Shown: positions 11,051-23,500 of the stretch, piece after piece
Layout: each line of letters begins with the position of its first letter
How positions within the stretch are numbered: the first letter of the stretch is position 1
Source of the DNA: Schistosoma mansoni
Taxonomy: Eukaryota; Platyhelminthes; Trematoda; Strigeidida; Schistosomatidae
Length of the DNA: 64,000 nucleotides
Assembly: GCF_000237925.1 (NCBI RefSeq)
Contig: NW_017386048.1
Coordinates: 372,001 to 436,000 of the forward strand
Direction of reading: 5' to 3'
Made by a program: the position numbers and the translations under genes
Notes under the pieces: generated by a model
Told to the model about the DNA's origin: nothing
Seen by the model: only the letters and a program-made list of their open reading frames with translations
Database searches by the model: none

Positions 11051-12478
11051 CAGTTTACTTCAGACATACAACACATTTCTGGAGCAAACAACGTAGTCGC
11101 AGACGCCTTGTCTCGAATAAGTTCCTTGAACAGTTTCCAAGGAATCGACCTTCTTAAACTCGCTCAGCTTCAAAAAGAAGACACTGGTCTTCAGCATGAG
11201 TTATCCTTGACAACTCTTAAACTAAGTACTAAGCAGATGGGAACAGGTAGGGAAACCTTACTTTGCGACACATCTACAGGTAGGGATCGTCCAATAGTAC
11301 CAAAACATTATCGACGCAACGTCTTCAATACGTTGCACAATCTTTCTCATCCAGGTGCTCGTGCAACAGTCAAGCTTATAGCCGAACGCTTTTGCTGGCC
11401 TGGCATGAATAAAGACGTGAGGGAGTGGGCACGCTCCCGTGTAAGCTGCCAGAAATCTAGGGTCATAAGACACAACAAATGTCCCTTAGGCTCTTTCAAA
11501 ACCCCTGACGCTCGTTTCGACCACGTTCATCTGGATTTGGTAGGACCCTTACCCGATTCAAACGGATACTCATATCTCTTAACATGCGTAGACCGTTTCA
11601 CTCGATGACCAGAAGCAGTACCTATTAAGGACATTACTGCTGAAACAGTGGCTCGCGCTTTCGTCGAACGATGGGTAGCAAATTTCGGCTGCCCTTCAAC
11701 CATCACTACAGACCGCGGAAGCCAGTTCGAATCTGGACTTTTCCGTCGTCTGACCTCACTATTAGTAATCACGCGCTTCCGAACGACCGCCTACCACCCA
11801 CAAGCAAACGTGTTGGTAGAACGTTTTCATCAACAACTTAAAGCTTCATTATCAGCTTCAAGCGTTTCACAGTGGACAGATGCTCTTCCACTCGTCTTGC
11901 TAGGTATCCGCAATGCAGTGAAAGCTGACATTGGATACACTGCATCTCAACTCGTTTACGGAACGACACTCCGACTCTCAGGAGTATTCGTGGATCCTTC
12001 AGCTTCTTCATTGAACATGGATCTAAACTCTTGCACGAGTAGGCTTACAAACGCTGTGCGTTCAGTTAAACCTGCTCACACTCGACCTCAATCAACTGAT
12101 GTTTTCGTTCAACCTGACTTACGACATAGTATACACGTCTTCGTTCGTCGAGACTCACATCGACGACACCTCGAATCAGCATACGAAGGACCCTTCAAAG
12201 TTCTTCAACGTGAACCCAAGTACTATGTAGTCGATAAGAACGGCACGAACGGTAGCATCAGCATCGATCGCTTAAAAGCAGCGTACTTAGAAGGAAACCC
12301 TAGCTACGTCGAATTTCCTTCGGTACAATCGAACGATACGGCTCCTACACTTGTAGTACCCCATAGGACAGCCGACACACACCTTGACACTTCGTCAATA
12401 TCAAAAAATAAACCTAAAACAACGCGTTCTGGAAGGAGAGTAAGATTTCCAGAACATCTTAACGACTATTGCACGTAG
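11051..12478 (+). pseudogene. pol: RNase H end and integrase, one nonsense codon
   Basis: Frame 2 resumes with the RNase H motif ADALSRI and then integrase. The zinc-binding region has HNLSHPGA and the finger's C-terminal end, but the first Cys of the C-X2-C pair reads Arg (RVSCQKSR). The catalytic core shows HLDLVGPLP (first Asp), TTDRGSQFES (second Asp) and AYHPQANVLVERFHQ (Glu). TGA at 11606-11608 replaces the usual Trp after DRFTR, and translation is otherwise open to 12478. The mutated finger and stop leave it inactive. Confidence 0.85.
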
Positions 12479-12953
12479 GACACAAACTTAATCTCGCATC
12501 CGTCGTTCATTATTTATTAAAAAAAGATCATTTTTTTTAATATGCTCATTTTTTTATTTATTTCAAAAAAAACCCAAAAAAAACAATATTTTTCCGGTCG
12601 CTTTTACGCTGTTGCAAGTGTATTAGTTTATTAGTTTTTTCCCGCTCATCTTGTGTCCTTAGGCAAATACGAGTGTATTTTTGACATGCACTCACACGTT
12701 CTATTTTTTCTCTTTTCCAGGACGGCTGGAAAAGAACGACGAAGTTTCCCAAGGAACTGAAATTTTCATTGTATTTTATTTCTTTATTGTTATGTTGTAC
12801 CTCATGGTCCCTTAGTTTAAGGAAAGACGACCAGACGCTGCTAAACGAAGCAAGCTATCAGAAGAGTGTTTACCAACGACAAACTCGTTTGGTTTAAACT
12901 TCTGGCTGGTCACGTCTTAGGGGCATCACTACCTGACTGGGGGGGGAGTGATC
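12479..12953 (+). other. 3' untranslated region and polypurine tract
   Basis: Non-coding segment between integrase and the 3' LTR. The polypurine tract GGGGGGGGAGTG is at 12939-12950, three bases before the LTR, where it would prime plus-strand synthesis. Confidence 0.75.
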
Positions 12954-13282
12954 TGTAGCTGTAAATAATTCCCCAAAATCAATAGCTCTCTAAGTGTTCG
13001 ACATTGGATGCTGACCACGTTGTTTAAGTGGACTTGTTTAACTGAAGGCTTTCGGTCATGCATCCGTACCAGATCACGTTTCAATTCGGCGTGGGACACA
13101 GCTCCTACGTTTCAATAGTTAGCTAAGAACGAACGCCTCTCGATATATTGGTAACGTATCAAATATATCTTTCCTACCTCTTCTCGTCTGACTTCTGATT
13201 TCTATCGAGCGTAATAAGGTTTCGAAAATAGAAGGTACTACTGGTAGCTAATTGTCAAATTAGAACATCAGTCGTATCCTCA
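12954..13282 (+). repeat. 3' LTR (329 bp)
   Basis: Same length and, by eye, same sequence as 7979-8307; ends ATCCTCA. It is followed by the CTCT duplication. Confidence 0.95.
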
Positions 13283-13286
13283 CTCT

Positions 13287-13932
13287 GTTCCACTACAAAA
13301 TTTTAAGCACTGTTTAGCGTTCATATCTAAGTGCCTTGCTAATGCTTTGTCTCTCTTTTTTCCAGAATCTTGCTCTGGAGGCACAGCTATGGAGCTTCTG
13401 ATACCTGGAACAAACATGACGTATGTGTTTTCTCAAGGTCATAGTTCACACTAGGCCCTCTACAAATCAACTTTAAACAATTATAAACTTCAAAGTTTGA
13501 ATTGCATAAATACCTAGCACAACCAGAATTCTAACACAATTATGCCCAGCTTGCATCTGGACGCGATGTCGCTTTGGAAAATATTTTAGAGACTGTACTC
13601 AGTGTAATATTAAAGCATAAATCTAATCGTTACCACTCCAAGACATTTGAACGAATGTGCTGTCATTTACTTTTATTGATTTCATCTATTTAACGACCCT
13701 ACTTAGGAAGCATGCTGTAAGCCAAGTAATGTTGTAATTTGCAGATCATGCCTATAGAAATGGCTTGTACCTGCCCAGGCAGAAATATTTTATTATTCCA
13801 ATTAAATGTGGTAATTTAACCCATGTGACCGTAGCTCTTTTTCCTTGCTAGGTCATGGAAATGGTGTAAATTTTCCCAGTCGCTCCTACCTTTTCATTAA
13901 TGATGTGGGAATATATGTGACTGCTAAACCGG
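13287..13932. other. Gene-free spacer
   Basis: Nothing coding was recognised between the element and the next LTR. Confidence 0.5.
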
Positions 13933-14254
13933 CGTAGCTGTAAATAAATCCACAAAATCAGTAGCTCTGTAAGTGTTTGATATTGGATGCCGACCACATT
14001 AGTTTTAATGGACTCAACTAGCTGAAGGCACTCTGTAACGCATCCGTACCAGATCACGGTTTGGAAGGACGTGCTCAACGTCTCCTGCGACCGCTAGTCA
14101 GTTTATATCAGTCACTCCTCGATACATTGATAACCCATCAAATATATCTTCCGACCTCCTTGCTTCTGACTCTTAATTTCACTGGGTGGGCGCGACTCAA
14201 TTATAGATGTTACTGGTTAACTGTTGTCAAACTACGATACCTGTGGTATCTTCA
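13933..14254 (+). repeat. Diverged solo LTR of the same CsRn1-like family
   Basis: It aligns end to end with the 329-bp LTRs (TAGCTGTAAATAAATCC near the start, CATCCGTACCAGATCACG in the middle, GGTATCTTCA at the end) but with many substitutions. No internal region follows, so it looks like an old solo LTR left by recombination. The open frame at 14061-14663 overlaps it and is not considered a gene. Confidence 0.75.
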
Positions 14255-15348
14255 CCTGCTCAACTTTTTAGTTCTGATCATTGCATTATTCGTGCTTTAT
14301 GCAAAGTATAAGGCAAACTCGAAATGGGTACACTGTTATATCGGACAAAGAAAGTTAAACACAGAAACTGAGAAGAATAAAATATCCCAAATCCGGAAAA
14401 GTATGTTTCGTACGACAAACCCTAATTTATTTCCAGATGACTCATTGAAAAACACTGTTGATGTTACCGCTTATCATCTTAAATTCTGCTTTGGTATTTG
14501 TCGTTCCAATGAAATCATTTTTGTAAGTTTCAATATACTTGCATCCTTACAACTAAACGAATACGGACGAAAACCCAATCAAGGTTCGAAAACCAAGTGG
14601 TCTATTAGAACTAGAGATGAGATGTCTGGACTCAATTTTTACTCAAAAAATCCTATCTTATAAAAACTTCTCAAGTGTGTGGAAATTATTTCAAGAGCTT
14701 GCAGGCGGAAAGCGCGTCAGAAGCGATAACCATCAGAATGTTTGTACTTAAATAAGTCTCTTACACGTCAGTCATCTGATGTCATGCTTCATATATGCAC
14801 ATGACCTAAGGATAAGTGTATTCTGAATTTTTTATTACAACCGATTCCCGAAAATATCTCCAGGCACTTACCTCATCCCAACGTTTAGGACCTGATGATT
14901 TCCCAAACCTTTTTTTAAGAAGTGACCGTAAGTTCTGTGTCATCCATTCATAAGGATATTTGACGAATCCATCTTACCTAATTTGTTGCCGAAAATGTAG
15001 AAAAATATAAAGATCACCTTAACACCAAAGAAATTATCTGGTGATAAGAATATAAGATTTCGATCCACAACACTGATTTCACCTTTTCTCAAAACAATCC
15101 AAATCGGTTTGCCTACAAATGCAAAGACGTACCTTAAATGCTGCTATTGTTCTGTATCATAATCCATTGTTCAGCTTGGAATTGGAAATGAACTAGGTTT
15201 AATGTTCATTTTTAGATAATAGCCTTGTTTTCGACACTCTTCTGCGACTATAACTACTTATTACTTATGCCACCGTTAACATCGGCGGCCGAATAATCGT
15301 CTAGCTGTGTTCTTACCTCTCAAGAAGAGAAGAGTACGTTGTGTCTGG
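14255..15348. other. No supported gene
   Basis: A GPDDFPN-like stretch near 14890 recalls the linker before a non-LTR reverse transcriptase, but it is too short and broken to call. Confidence 0.35.
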
Positions 15349-15442
15349 AATAATAATATATTCTCAAATAACAGTTTCTTACATGAGGCATGCCAGTTTA
15401 CAGTCAAGATCAAATTGTTACAGAAGTTACAACTTTCACTGT
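15349..15442 (-). repeat. Second copy of the short ATT-tailed repeat
   Basis: Reverse complement of the unit inserted at 10934-11050, differing at only a few positions and ending in TATTATTATTCC. Two copies at unrelated sites indicate a dispersed family. Confidence 0.7.
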
Positions 15443-15519
15443 AGAAAATCACTCAGCTAGGTTGATATTTTATAAGATATGAATGTAAATGGATTTCGTA
15501 CGAAACATGTCAATATCAC

Positions 15520-15590
15520 ACCTGGAGGTATTGGTGATCCACTGCTACTAGACACGGAAGCCCGTTAAGCGAAAGCTTCTATTCCGTCCT
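15520..15590 (+). repeat. Fragment shared with the CR1-like relic at 55207-55269
   Basis: Both read (in opposite orientations) CCTGGAGGTATTG, a CACTGCTACTAGA motif and AAGCGAAAGCTTCT. It is a small piece of a non-LTR element. Confidence 0.5.
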
Positions 15591-15699
15591 CAACCATTTG
15601 AACCGTTTGAACGATTTTGGCGCACTTTATGAAGGTAGCGTCGCAACGTACAGCTGATGGTGGGAAATAGAGTGCTCAACTTTTCCATTAAGTCAAGAT

Positions 15700-16197
15700 G
15701 TGTCTTGGAGAGCTGTTCTTTCTCCATTTCCTTCCTCCTTTTTTCTATGTGATCTGTTATCCTTCACAGAAAACGCTTATGCTAAGTATAGGGGTGTCCT
15801 CATTATATGTACACCGACTTTCAACTCTTTACATCCTCTGAAACGAATGAAATCTTGTCTTTCATTAAAAAAATCACCTGTTGCCAATGTTATCACACTT
15901 GACCTTTATAACTTTCAAGGTGTTAACTTTGGCCCGAGACAAAAGGAGCGCTTAAATACCCTGTTGAAATACCATACAGTTTTCACAATTGGAGATGCCG
16001 AAATAAAAACAGCTCCTAAGGGTTTTTACCTTGATATAGGTCTGTCCTTTGATCTCTCACTGTCTTCTAATATTTCAACGATATCGAAGGAAGTTTTCTG
16101 TCAAGTTCGCCTGATAAAGAGACTGCATAGTTTTGGAATTACTGGACATTTAACTTTTTTGGCTTGTAAATTCTTGAATATTACCTACTATTCTTGA
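15700..16197 (+). CDS. Unidentified ORF, 165 codons
   Basis: Not recognised. The central stretch KERLNTLLKYHTVFTIGDAE loosely recalls the linker before the reverse transcriptase of LTR elements, where a short helix precedes VF. There are no splice signals, no known domain and no neighbours that support a host gene. It could be a transposon shred or a chance frame. Confidence 0.2.
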   Translation: MSWRAVLSPFPSSFFLCDLLSFTENAYAKYRGVLIICTPTFNSLHPLKRMKSCLSLKKSPVANVITLDLYNFQGVNFGPRQKERLNTLLKYHTVFTIGDAEIKTAPKGFYLDIGLSFDLSLSSNISTISKEVFCQVRLIKRLHSFGITGHLTFLACKFLNITYYS

Positions 16198-17541
16198 TTG
16201 CTCTCCAGTGTTCTTTCCCGAGCTTTTGAGAAAAGACTGCTGTATAACAGAAAGTGCTGAAGACTTAGCAGGTTGTGTAGTTTGTCCTTTGTGGCCAATA
16301 ATAATGTGCGGTTGCGGATAGTAATCTGAAATCTTGGTAACTCATGGCAGATGTTAACCTATCAGATACTAACACTCCCACTTCATTCATTTCTTACTAT
16401 CTACATATCTTTTGATAAAACGAGAGGTCAATGCTTTAGAATCCATGCACACAAGCAAGTGTATAAACATCCCATAATACTTTGTCCACCAAACATGTTA
16501 CGTGACAAACAGGTTGTTGATCTGTCCTGATCAGCAACTTATGTTGTTGAACATGTTTGTAATTAAAAAGTTGTACGGATTTAAATCACAAGAAATGCAT
16601 ATCGTTCAAGTCGAGGTATTTTTTATGCCTAAATTTAAATAAATTTATTCAGTTATCTCATTTTTGATCTCTTTTGTGAAGGAAATTTGTTGAAATACTT
16701 TGTTTGGAGAATAATATGTTGCGTCAAACATGTAATGTTGAATAAAGCCATGAATAATATAGCGATAGCATGGTATGGAGAGTAACTTATGTGAAAAATA
16801 TCACGAATTTGCAGTGTTTATCAGCTGTAGAGCTCGAGGCATCTTCTTGCGCAAATATCCTAACTTTTCAGTCTCGAGGCTGCATTTTGAGGTAAAAGGC
16901 CACTGGTTCGCAACCTGTATATCCACTTTGGCTTAAACAACCAGGTAGCATCTCTGTGAGGATACAGATACAAGCGTCACACAAGTAGGAATTAAAATAT
17001 AAATAAACCTGCTCTTTTCCAACAATTAGAAGTAAAGTAGATCAGAGTAGCCACATTATTTTTCTCTTTAGGTTCTTATTTCAAAATGGTCAATATTAAT
17101 AACTTGAAATCTATGATCGATGTTTGCTTTAAGCGTCCGGATAGCACAGTTAACTCTGACGGAATATCGGTCACATAGGCGTAAGTAGACTTTTACTTGC
17201 ATAATTCGAAACATTTTTGTCTTTTATCTATCTTAAACCAGGACAGAGTGTTCTATTTCTTCGTAACAGTGAGCTTGAAGTGTAAACTAGATGCGTATGC
17301 AAACCATAGTCAACGTTTCACCGATACGTTATTGTAATTAATATTATCGGAAACTAGACTGTGGAACCCACTGATCTGATTAATATTGACTTTCAGGTCT
17401 GTAGAATAATGCAAAATAAGTTCAGATCTGCCCTCAATTTCATTCAGAACTATGGAAAAGCAACAGAAAACAGATTGTGGGTAATGTGAGAATATTCTTT
17501 GGCTCATCTAAATTTTATTATAGCACCATTATTTTTGTCAG
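16198..17541. other. Upstream region of OSGEPL1, first exon unresolved
   Basis: The promoter and initial exon of OSGEPL1 should lie here. A spliced-looking stretch at 17072-17180 (acceptor TTCTCTTTAG, donor GTAAGTAG) has an ATG at 17086, but that frame ends in TAG before the donor, so it could only be 5' UTR. A short ATG frame at 17291 with a weak donor after ATAGTCAAC is another possibility. Neither is strong. Confidence 0.35.
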
Positions 17542-20500
17542 CGTAAATTTGCCAGTGTTCTTGGCATAGAAACGAGCTGTGACGATACAGGTGCAGCTGT
17601 TATAGAAACATCAGGAAAATTACTTGGGGATTGTCTGTCTTCGCAATCAAGGATTAGTGTTATGTAAGGAAAATAACCATTAATCAGTAAATATTTTTGA
17701 AGGTTGGGTGGTGTATTACCCTCCGTAGCAGCTGAACTTCACAAAGAAAACATTGAATCAGTTGTAAATACTGCTATGGCCAAATCTAACATTGGACTTC
17801 GGGTATTTTTTGCTCATGGTTATTTTTTAATTGATCTATCCCTCTAGGATTTAAATTTTGTCGCTGTTACAGTAAAACCAGGTATGCCATTATCTCTAAA
17901 GATTGGAGTTAGTTTCGCTAAATCTTTAGCAAGTCGATTGAAGTAGTTTTAATTTCTATGTTGACGAATTATTTATTTGTCAAAGGATTCCTATCATACC
18001 GATTGATCATATGGAGGCTCATGCACTGACAGCTCTGTTTACAGATCCCCAGTAAGCAGAAATTTTCCGTGTGAATGAATCATAGCTTTTGTACGGATAT
18101 AGCGTATTTAGTATTACCAGTTGCGCTCATGTAAAACCACAAATCCTAGGAGTTAATTATTGCTTATTGCCGAGTGTATTAAGTACAGTCTGAGCATAAG
18201 TTGTCCAGCGATGTGTAATTTCTTTTCTCTCTGTGTGAATTACTAAACAAGTTATCTAAATAAATGCTTCAAGATGATATTTAAAAGTATCGTTGATCAT
18301 AAATTATAAGTCAGTTTTTTTCTTATTTGAAACTAAACATATCATAAACATCAAGAGATTTGTGACAAGTATATTACAGATTAAAATCTCATGGTTTCGA
18401 AGCTAGTAGAAATGGGGTTTGTGCTTGATTTGCACGTTTTGACCCCTAATATAGTGGGTTGTGATGATTTGAATTATTTGATTTACAGTATAAACTAGTA
18501 ATCCCAGAAACAATGTGATTTAATCAAGAAGTATTAGATGAGTACGAGCGAATGTATTGTATTTGGAATTTAAAATCAAGCAGTCATCAGTACAAAAGAA
18601 TCATTGGTTCATACAAACACCATATCCGCCACAGCTTAAATGAGGAACCAGAGTTCTGTGAATAATCGTACCTCTTCTCTTTAGGTTCATCACGTGTCTG
18701 CCCAATTGCGTAATAGATGTAGACTCTGTACGATCTAGAATACACTCATTAGTATTAAAAGTAACAACTGAAATCGAAGCAGACTCACCTGATTTTTGGA
18801 ATTGCATACAATCGTCATGTTGGTTGTGTAGTGAAACCATTGATATCTAGAATTTGCCTCATAAACATTCCAACACTACCCTCCCCCACGAAATAATGTT
18901 GGGTCTTTACGTCGCAGCGTTATGACCAATTTGACGCTCTCAATTCGCATTATCTTCTTATATCTCACGCTTCGATTATTATATGTGAGTATTTGGGGAT
19001 AAACAGACACGTAATTTGGGGCATTCCATCATGTGACTTTGACTTGCATAAAAATTATGATGCATATTCTTTTTGTTATACATATTAGGATACACAGATA
19101 AATATTCATTGATATGTGTAATTAACACGTGTGATTCATCTGCCTCATACTCATTAGGATAACCTTGGACTTGATTTGGATTTTCTATCAGTGCAAACTT
19201 CATGTTTGGGCAAAGTGGTTCTCTGATTGCTTCGGGAAAACTTGCTATTCCATCTGATTCGTCATACCACTGACCAGGGATTCTAATCGACACACATTGA
19301 GTTGGAGAATATCCAATATCTGATACAATAACATCAGAAATGTGACTAGAATTCGACTCATCCGGAACATATTTGTCACATTCCTTAGGGATATCTCTAT
19401 AGATAAATCCATTATGAGGACCACTGACGTCAGAATTGAATTTTTCTGAAATATTTCCCTCAAATTTATCAAGAGTTTCATTAAAGAATAATGGGTCATT
19501 AAAAAAATCAGCATCTACCAAAACTGAATCTGGTTTTTGACCGTGATTTGACTCATTCAACATATTGTTCTCAGAGTTGTAAGAAATTTCATCAGAAATA
19601 TGTGAATTATTACGACAAACCATATCTGGTACAATAACGCGAAACATCTGATAAGTTGGTTGATTAGAAACTTTTGTCTCACAATAACTCTGGGTTTCAT
19701 TCAACTCTGGACTGCTATGTGACATTATACCGCTTCTCGAAGTTTTGGATAAAGATAAGTGGTCATTAGAAACATCCAACTTAGTATGATCACAAATTTT
19801 AGCATTAGTTTCAGCGAAATGAACCATGGTATTACAAACTGACTGAATGTGTCCAGTTTTACCACATTTAAAGCATTTAGAATCACGAAATACATATGAA
19901 TTACATGGGTGAAACATGCCACAGAACAAGCATTTACCGAATTTGTGCTCATCTTCGTGAACTGTTTCACAACTCACCAAAGAATTATTATCTGAATAAC
20001 TTTGATTACGTATTGGACTGCGACGACGTAGTAAAGTAGTGGAACTTCTGGCGAGTAATTTCATTGAATTTCTTTCCTTTACCGCATTCGAAAATTGAAT
20101 ACTTTACATGGTCCAACAGTAGTTGCTTGAGAATTGCATAAGGGAGGAAAATCGGTTTGTCTGAGAATGTCAAAGTCTTTATTAAGCTGTATGCTTCTTT
20201 TTCGATGAACGTAAGGAAAGAGCCTCAATATTAAAATCGTCATCATCTTCCTTGGTCATAGCCCAGATTTCGAGCCTTTTCATGTAATCCTCAAAAGCAT
20301 CAAAATCTGAATGTATATTCAGCCGTTCCATCACAGGCTCCATCGCGACGCCAATGTGATGTTTAAGAGTATTTGAATTATGGTATAAACTAGTAATCCC
20401 AGAAACAACGCAATTTAATCAAGAAGTATTAGATGAGTACGAACGAATGTACTGTATTTGGAATTTAAAATCAAGCAGTCATCAGTACAAAAGAATCATT

Positions 20501-23500
20501 GGTTCATACAAACACCACATGGGTACCAATGCAATTTTCTGATTAGTATCACTTCTCGCCGAAACATTCGTTTTCTTATTTGGTTGAGTGTGCGTAGTAA
20601 TGTAGCGATTCGATGTAAAAACCAATCCTAATCTGTGTGATTATATTCAAATGCGAAATGGTTTACCAACTGAAATTTGATTTCCGACAGATTGGATCTA
20701 CTCGTATTGAAAAGTACTTTCTACTTAGAAATTCAAAACATTGGATTTTATTATTAGTTTACTGCCTACTGTTTGTAATATGGGAAATGTATGCAGTCAT
20801 ATTTTATTTATTTATTTAAACACCATCTCAAAACATATATACGTTGTTACAAAGAGGCATCGAATATCTGTACGCCGCGCAAGTCGTTTGATTTGTGTGA
20901 GGGATGGGATACTGCCTGGGCGTCGGTCTTGGCACCCAGGCAGTATCCCAGTCCTCACACAATTAAATGAAATGACAACTTTTTGTGTGGCGCATATATA
21001 TCTGGTGCCTCCTTGTACCAATATTTATGTGTTCAAATAAATAAATAAAATAATAGGGGGTTTTCTTAAGGGGTCGCTCCTCGAGCCTTTGACCTAGAGG
21101 TCTAATCCATAAGGCGATGGAGTAACGTTAGGAGATGCAGACCCATTGTAGCTGGTGGACAATAATAAGTTCATACGCCTTTTGTTTCTTCAGGATCCTG
21201 GAGCCTATATGCACGATCGGTTGGGAATCAAGGTTCTCCAACTCCCCTAGATGGATCCTGCGTACCCACCAACCCAGTTAAAGCGCCGAAAACTCGCTTT
21301 TCGTCCTCTCAATTTTGCAGACAAAACCGCCTCGAGAAGGCGGTGACTGTATACACGTCCTTTTTGCCTAGTGTCCCAGAAGTTTGGTTGCTCATCGAGC
21401 TCAAGCTTTCGACATTGACTTATGTGTGACTTCATAGTGCTGTAAACTCGGCGTTTTATGTATAAATATTCGTAGATATGGTACTGATTAACTTCAGAAT
21501 TGTTTATTGGATTAAACAGTATTCAGCAAAGCATTTATTACTATAGTTATCAAAGCTACTAGGACTTGCTATCTTTCGTTCTCAAACAAAATATTTTGCA
21601 GAATAATGGGATAATGTATATAAAAATGCTTTCTACATAACTGATTTAGAGTAAATAGTATTTATCTCATTGTTTCAACACCTTTATAAATATAAATTCT
21701 TTATAAAAACGTTTTAGGTTGAAATTTCCCTATATGATTCTCTTGATAAGTGGTGGTCACGGTATTTTGGGTATTGTTCAAGGGTTAGAGGACTACGTTT
21801 TATTAGGTACAGCATTAGACGCCTCCCCAGGTGATGTTCTTGATAAGGTGAGTTACATATATTTCTGTGATTCCAATTTTATATTGTAACTTATGTATTT
21901 TGTCAATCGCATGACACTGATCACCACCCAGTGACCATTCAGTTGTGATTACATCTCAGTCCTACAGGAGGTCGGTCGAGGCTCGAATAGCTCAATGGTA
22001 ACGTCTCTGACTCTGAAGCTGGATGAAACGGGATCGGATCCGTCAGAGAGCATCAAGATTACAGGTACACCTTGCTGACGAGAGCCAAGTAGCACGAAAT
22101 CCGGGTCCAGGGGTTCCTATTGACCACCTCCAATCACCATCTTATGTCAACATAGTGCACGCAGTGTCGAGCCACCTAGACTAGTGGCCACATTGCAACT
22201 TGATCAATAGCATTCGATCAGCACTAAGAAGGACTTGACACGCATGACATTGATCACCACCCAGTGATCAATCAATTGTGAAATAAAGGAGAGAAAGGTT
22301 CAGTCAGCAAATAAATGCAGGAAAGTAGTATTCGGTATAAGGTACAGTTCAGTTAAAAATGAAGCCTTGGAAGTTCATCTCACTTTTATAAAAAGTGTAA
22401 TGAGCTACAGCAAGGTCATCATTAGCTTTTATTCTGAGCCATGTCTGATAACATCTCAGGTCACTGAGCCTCACTTTCTCTAGGACCAAGTCAATAGAGT
22501 CTTTGTGGGACGACATGTGTTAGTCCCATGCAACTGTCTTTTATACTACGACACGATATCATATTCTAATCCCCTACCCCCTTTTACAATCAATCCCAGC
22601 AAAATAGTGGACAACCTATAATTCACTGAGATGACTTTTGTAATGCATAATTACGCCGCAGACACCAGTGTTTCGAGATCATGACACTAAATGGATTACC
22701 ATTTCACAGATACTGACCGTTGTAGCTTGGTAAAATACTGTTATTAATATTTATTACATCCTGTGGATACATCTGACTACTTGTCCCCGTATAACTAAAC
22801 ATGGACTAATACGGCCCGATATAAGGAAATCTAGACTATAAAAACTGTGCATAATGCACTACAGTTTCTACTGATTCACCACCAGTTCGATAAATATGTT
22901 GAAATACACTGAGTTATATGTCATTTGCTTATTAGGTCAGTTGTTATATTTAACACAGCATTAATTAATCAGTGGCCTAATACATGTATACAATTTTCAC
23001 CAACAAATAAAACTGCTTTGAGTTATAATTATAAACAAGTTACCGAGTTTTCTATTTTCATCCTCCTCGACACTGGTAGGTTACTGAACAAATTAATCAA
23101 CCTCCGAAGATTGTGGTGCTAATGCAGCCATATACATATCGTGGAATAATATGTTATTGCTCAAAAGTTTTAAGTCACTAGGCGAAAAATAATTTCTACT
23201 CAAAAATTTTCGGGCTATTCAGTGTAATTCAACAAACTTAGAGTTCGGATCAAACCATCTAAGTAGTAAAGGCGGAATTGTGAGAGGCTTTCGTAAAGTT
23301 GTTGATTTTTTTCACCAACCAAATAAAATGGTCGTTAATACGTGCGTTACGTTGTTGTTGTTGCTGTTGTCGTTGTCAATGCTTCAAAATGGAGCAATCC
23401 GTATATTTCTTGTATTTACAGCTTTCTAGGCGTCTAAAACTAAATCGTTTGTCAGATGAGTGTTTGAAAGGCGTCGCAGGTGGTAAGGCTATCGAAATAA

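Larger units (their letters stand above)
7975..13286 (+). mobile_element. Boudicca/CsRn1-like Ty3/Gypsy LTR retrotransposon, full-length but defective
   Basis: A 5.3-kb element bounded by two 329-bp TG...CA LTRs and a CTCT target duplication at 7975-7978 and 13283-13286. It has a tRNA-Trp primer binding site, gag with a CHCC zinc motif, an aspartic protease, reverse transcriptase, RNase H, integrase and a polypurine tract, in Ty3/Gypsy order. The tRNA-Trp primer, CHCC knuckle and 4-bp duplication are hallmarks of the CsRn1 clade, whose Schistosoma member is Boudicca. The LTRs look identical, implying recent insertion. The coding region carries several frameshifts, at least two nonsense codons and a 117-bp insertion, so the copy cannot make its own proteins. 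Confidence 0.9.

Noticed and set aside
14061-14663. 200-codon ORF
   Set aside because: The first third is inside a solo LTR in an arbitrary frame, and the rest matches nothing recognisable.
17086-17180. ATG exon upstream of OSGEPL1
   Set aside because: The ATG frame hits TAG just before the donor; at best 5' UTR.
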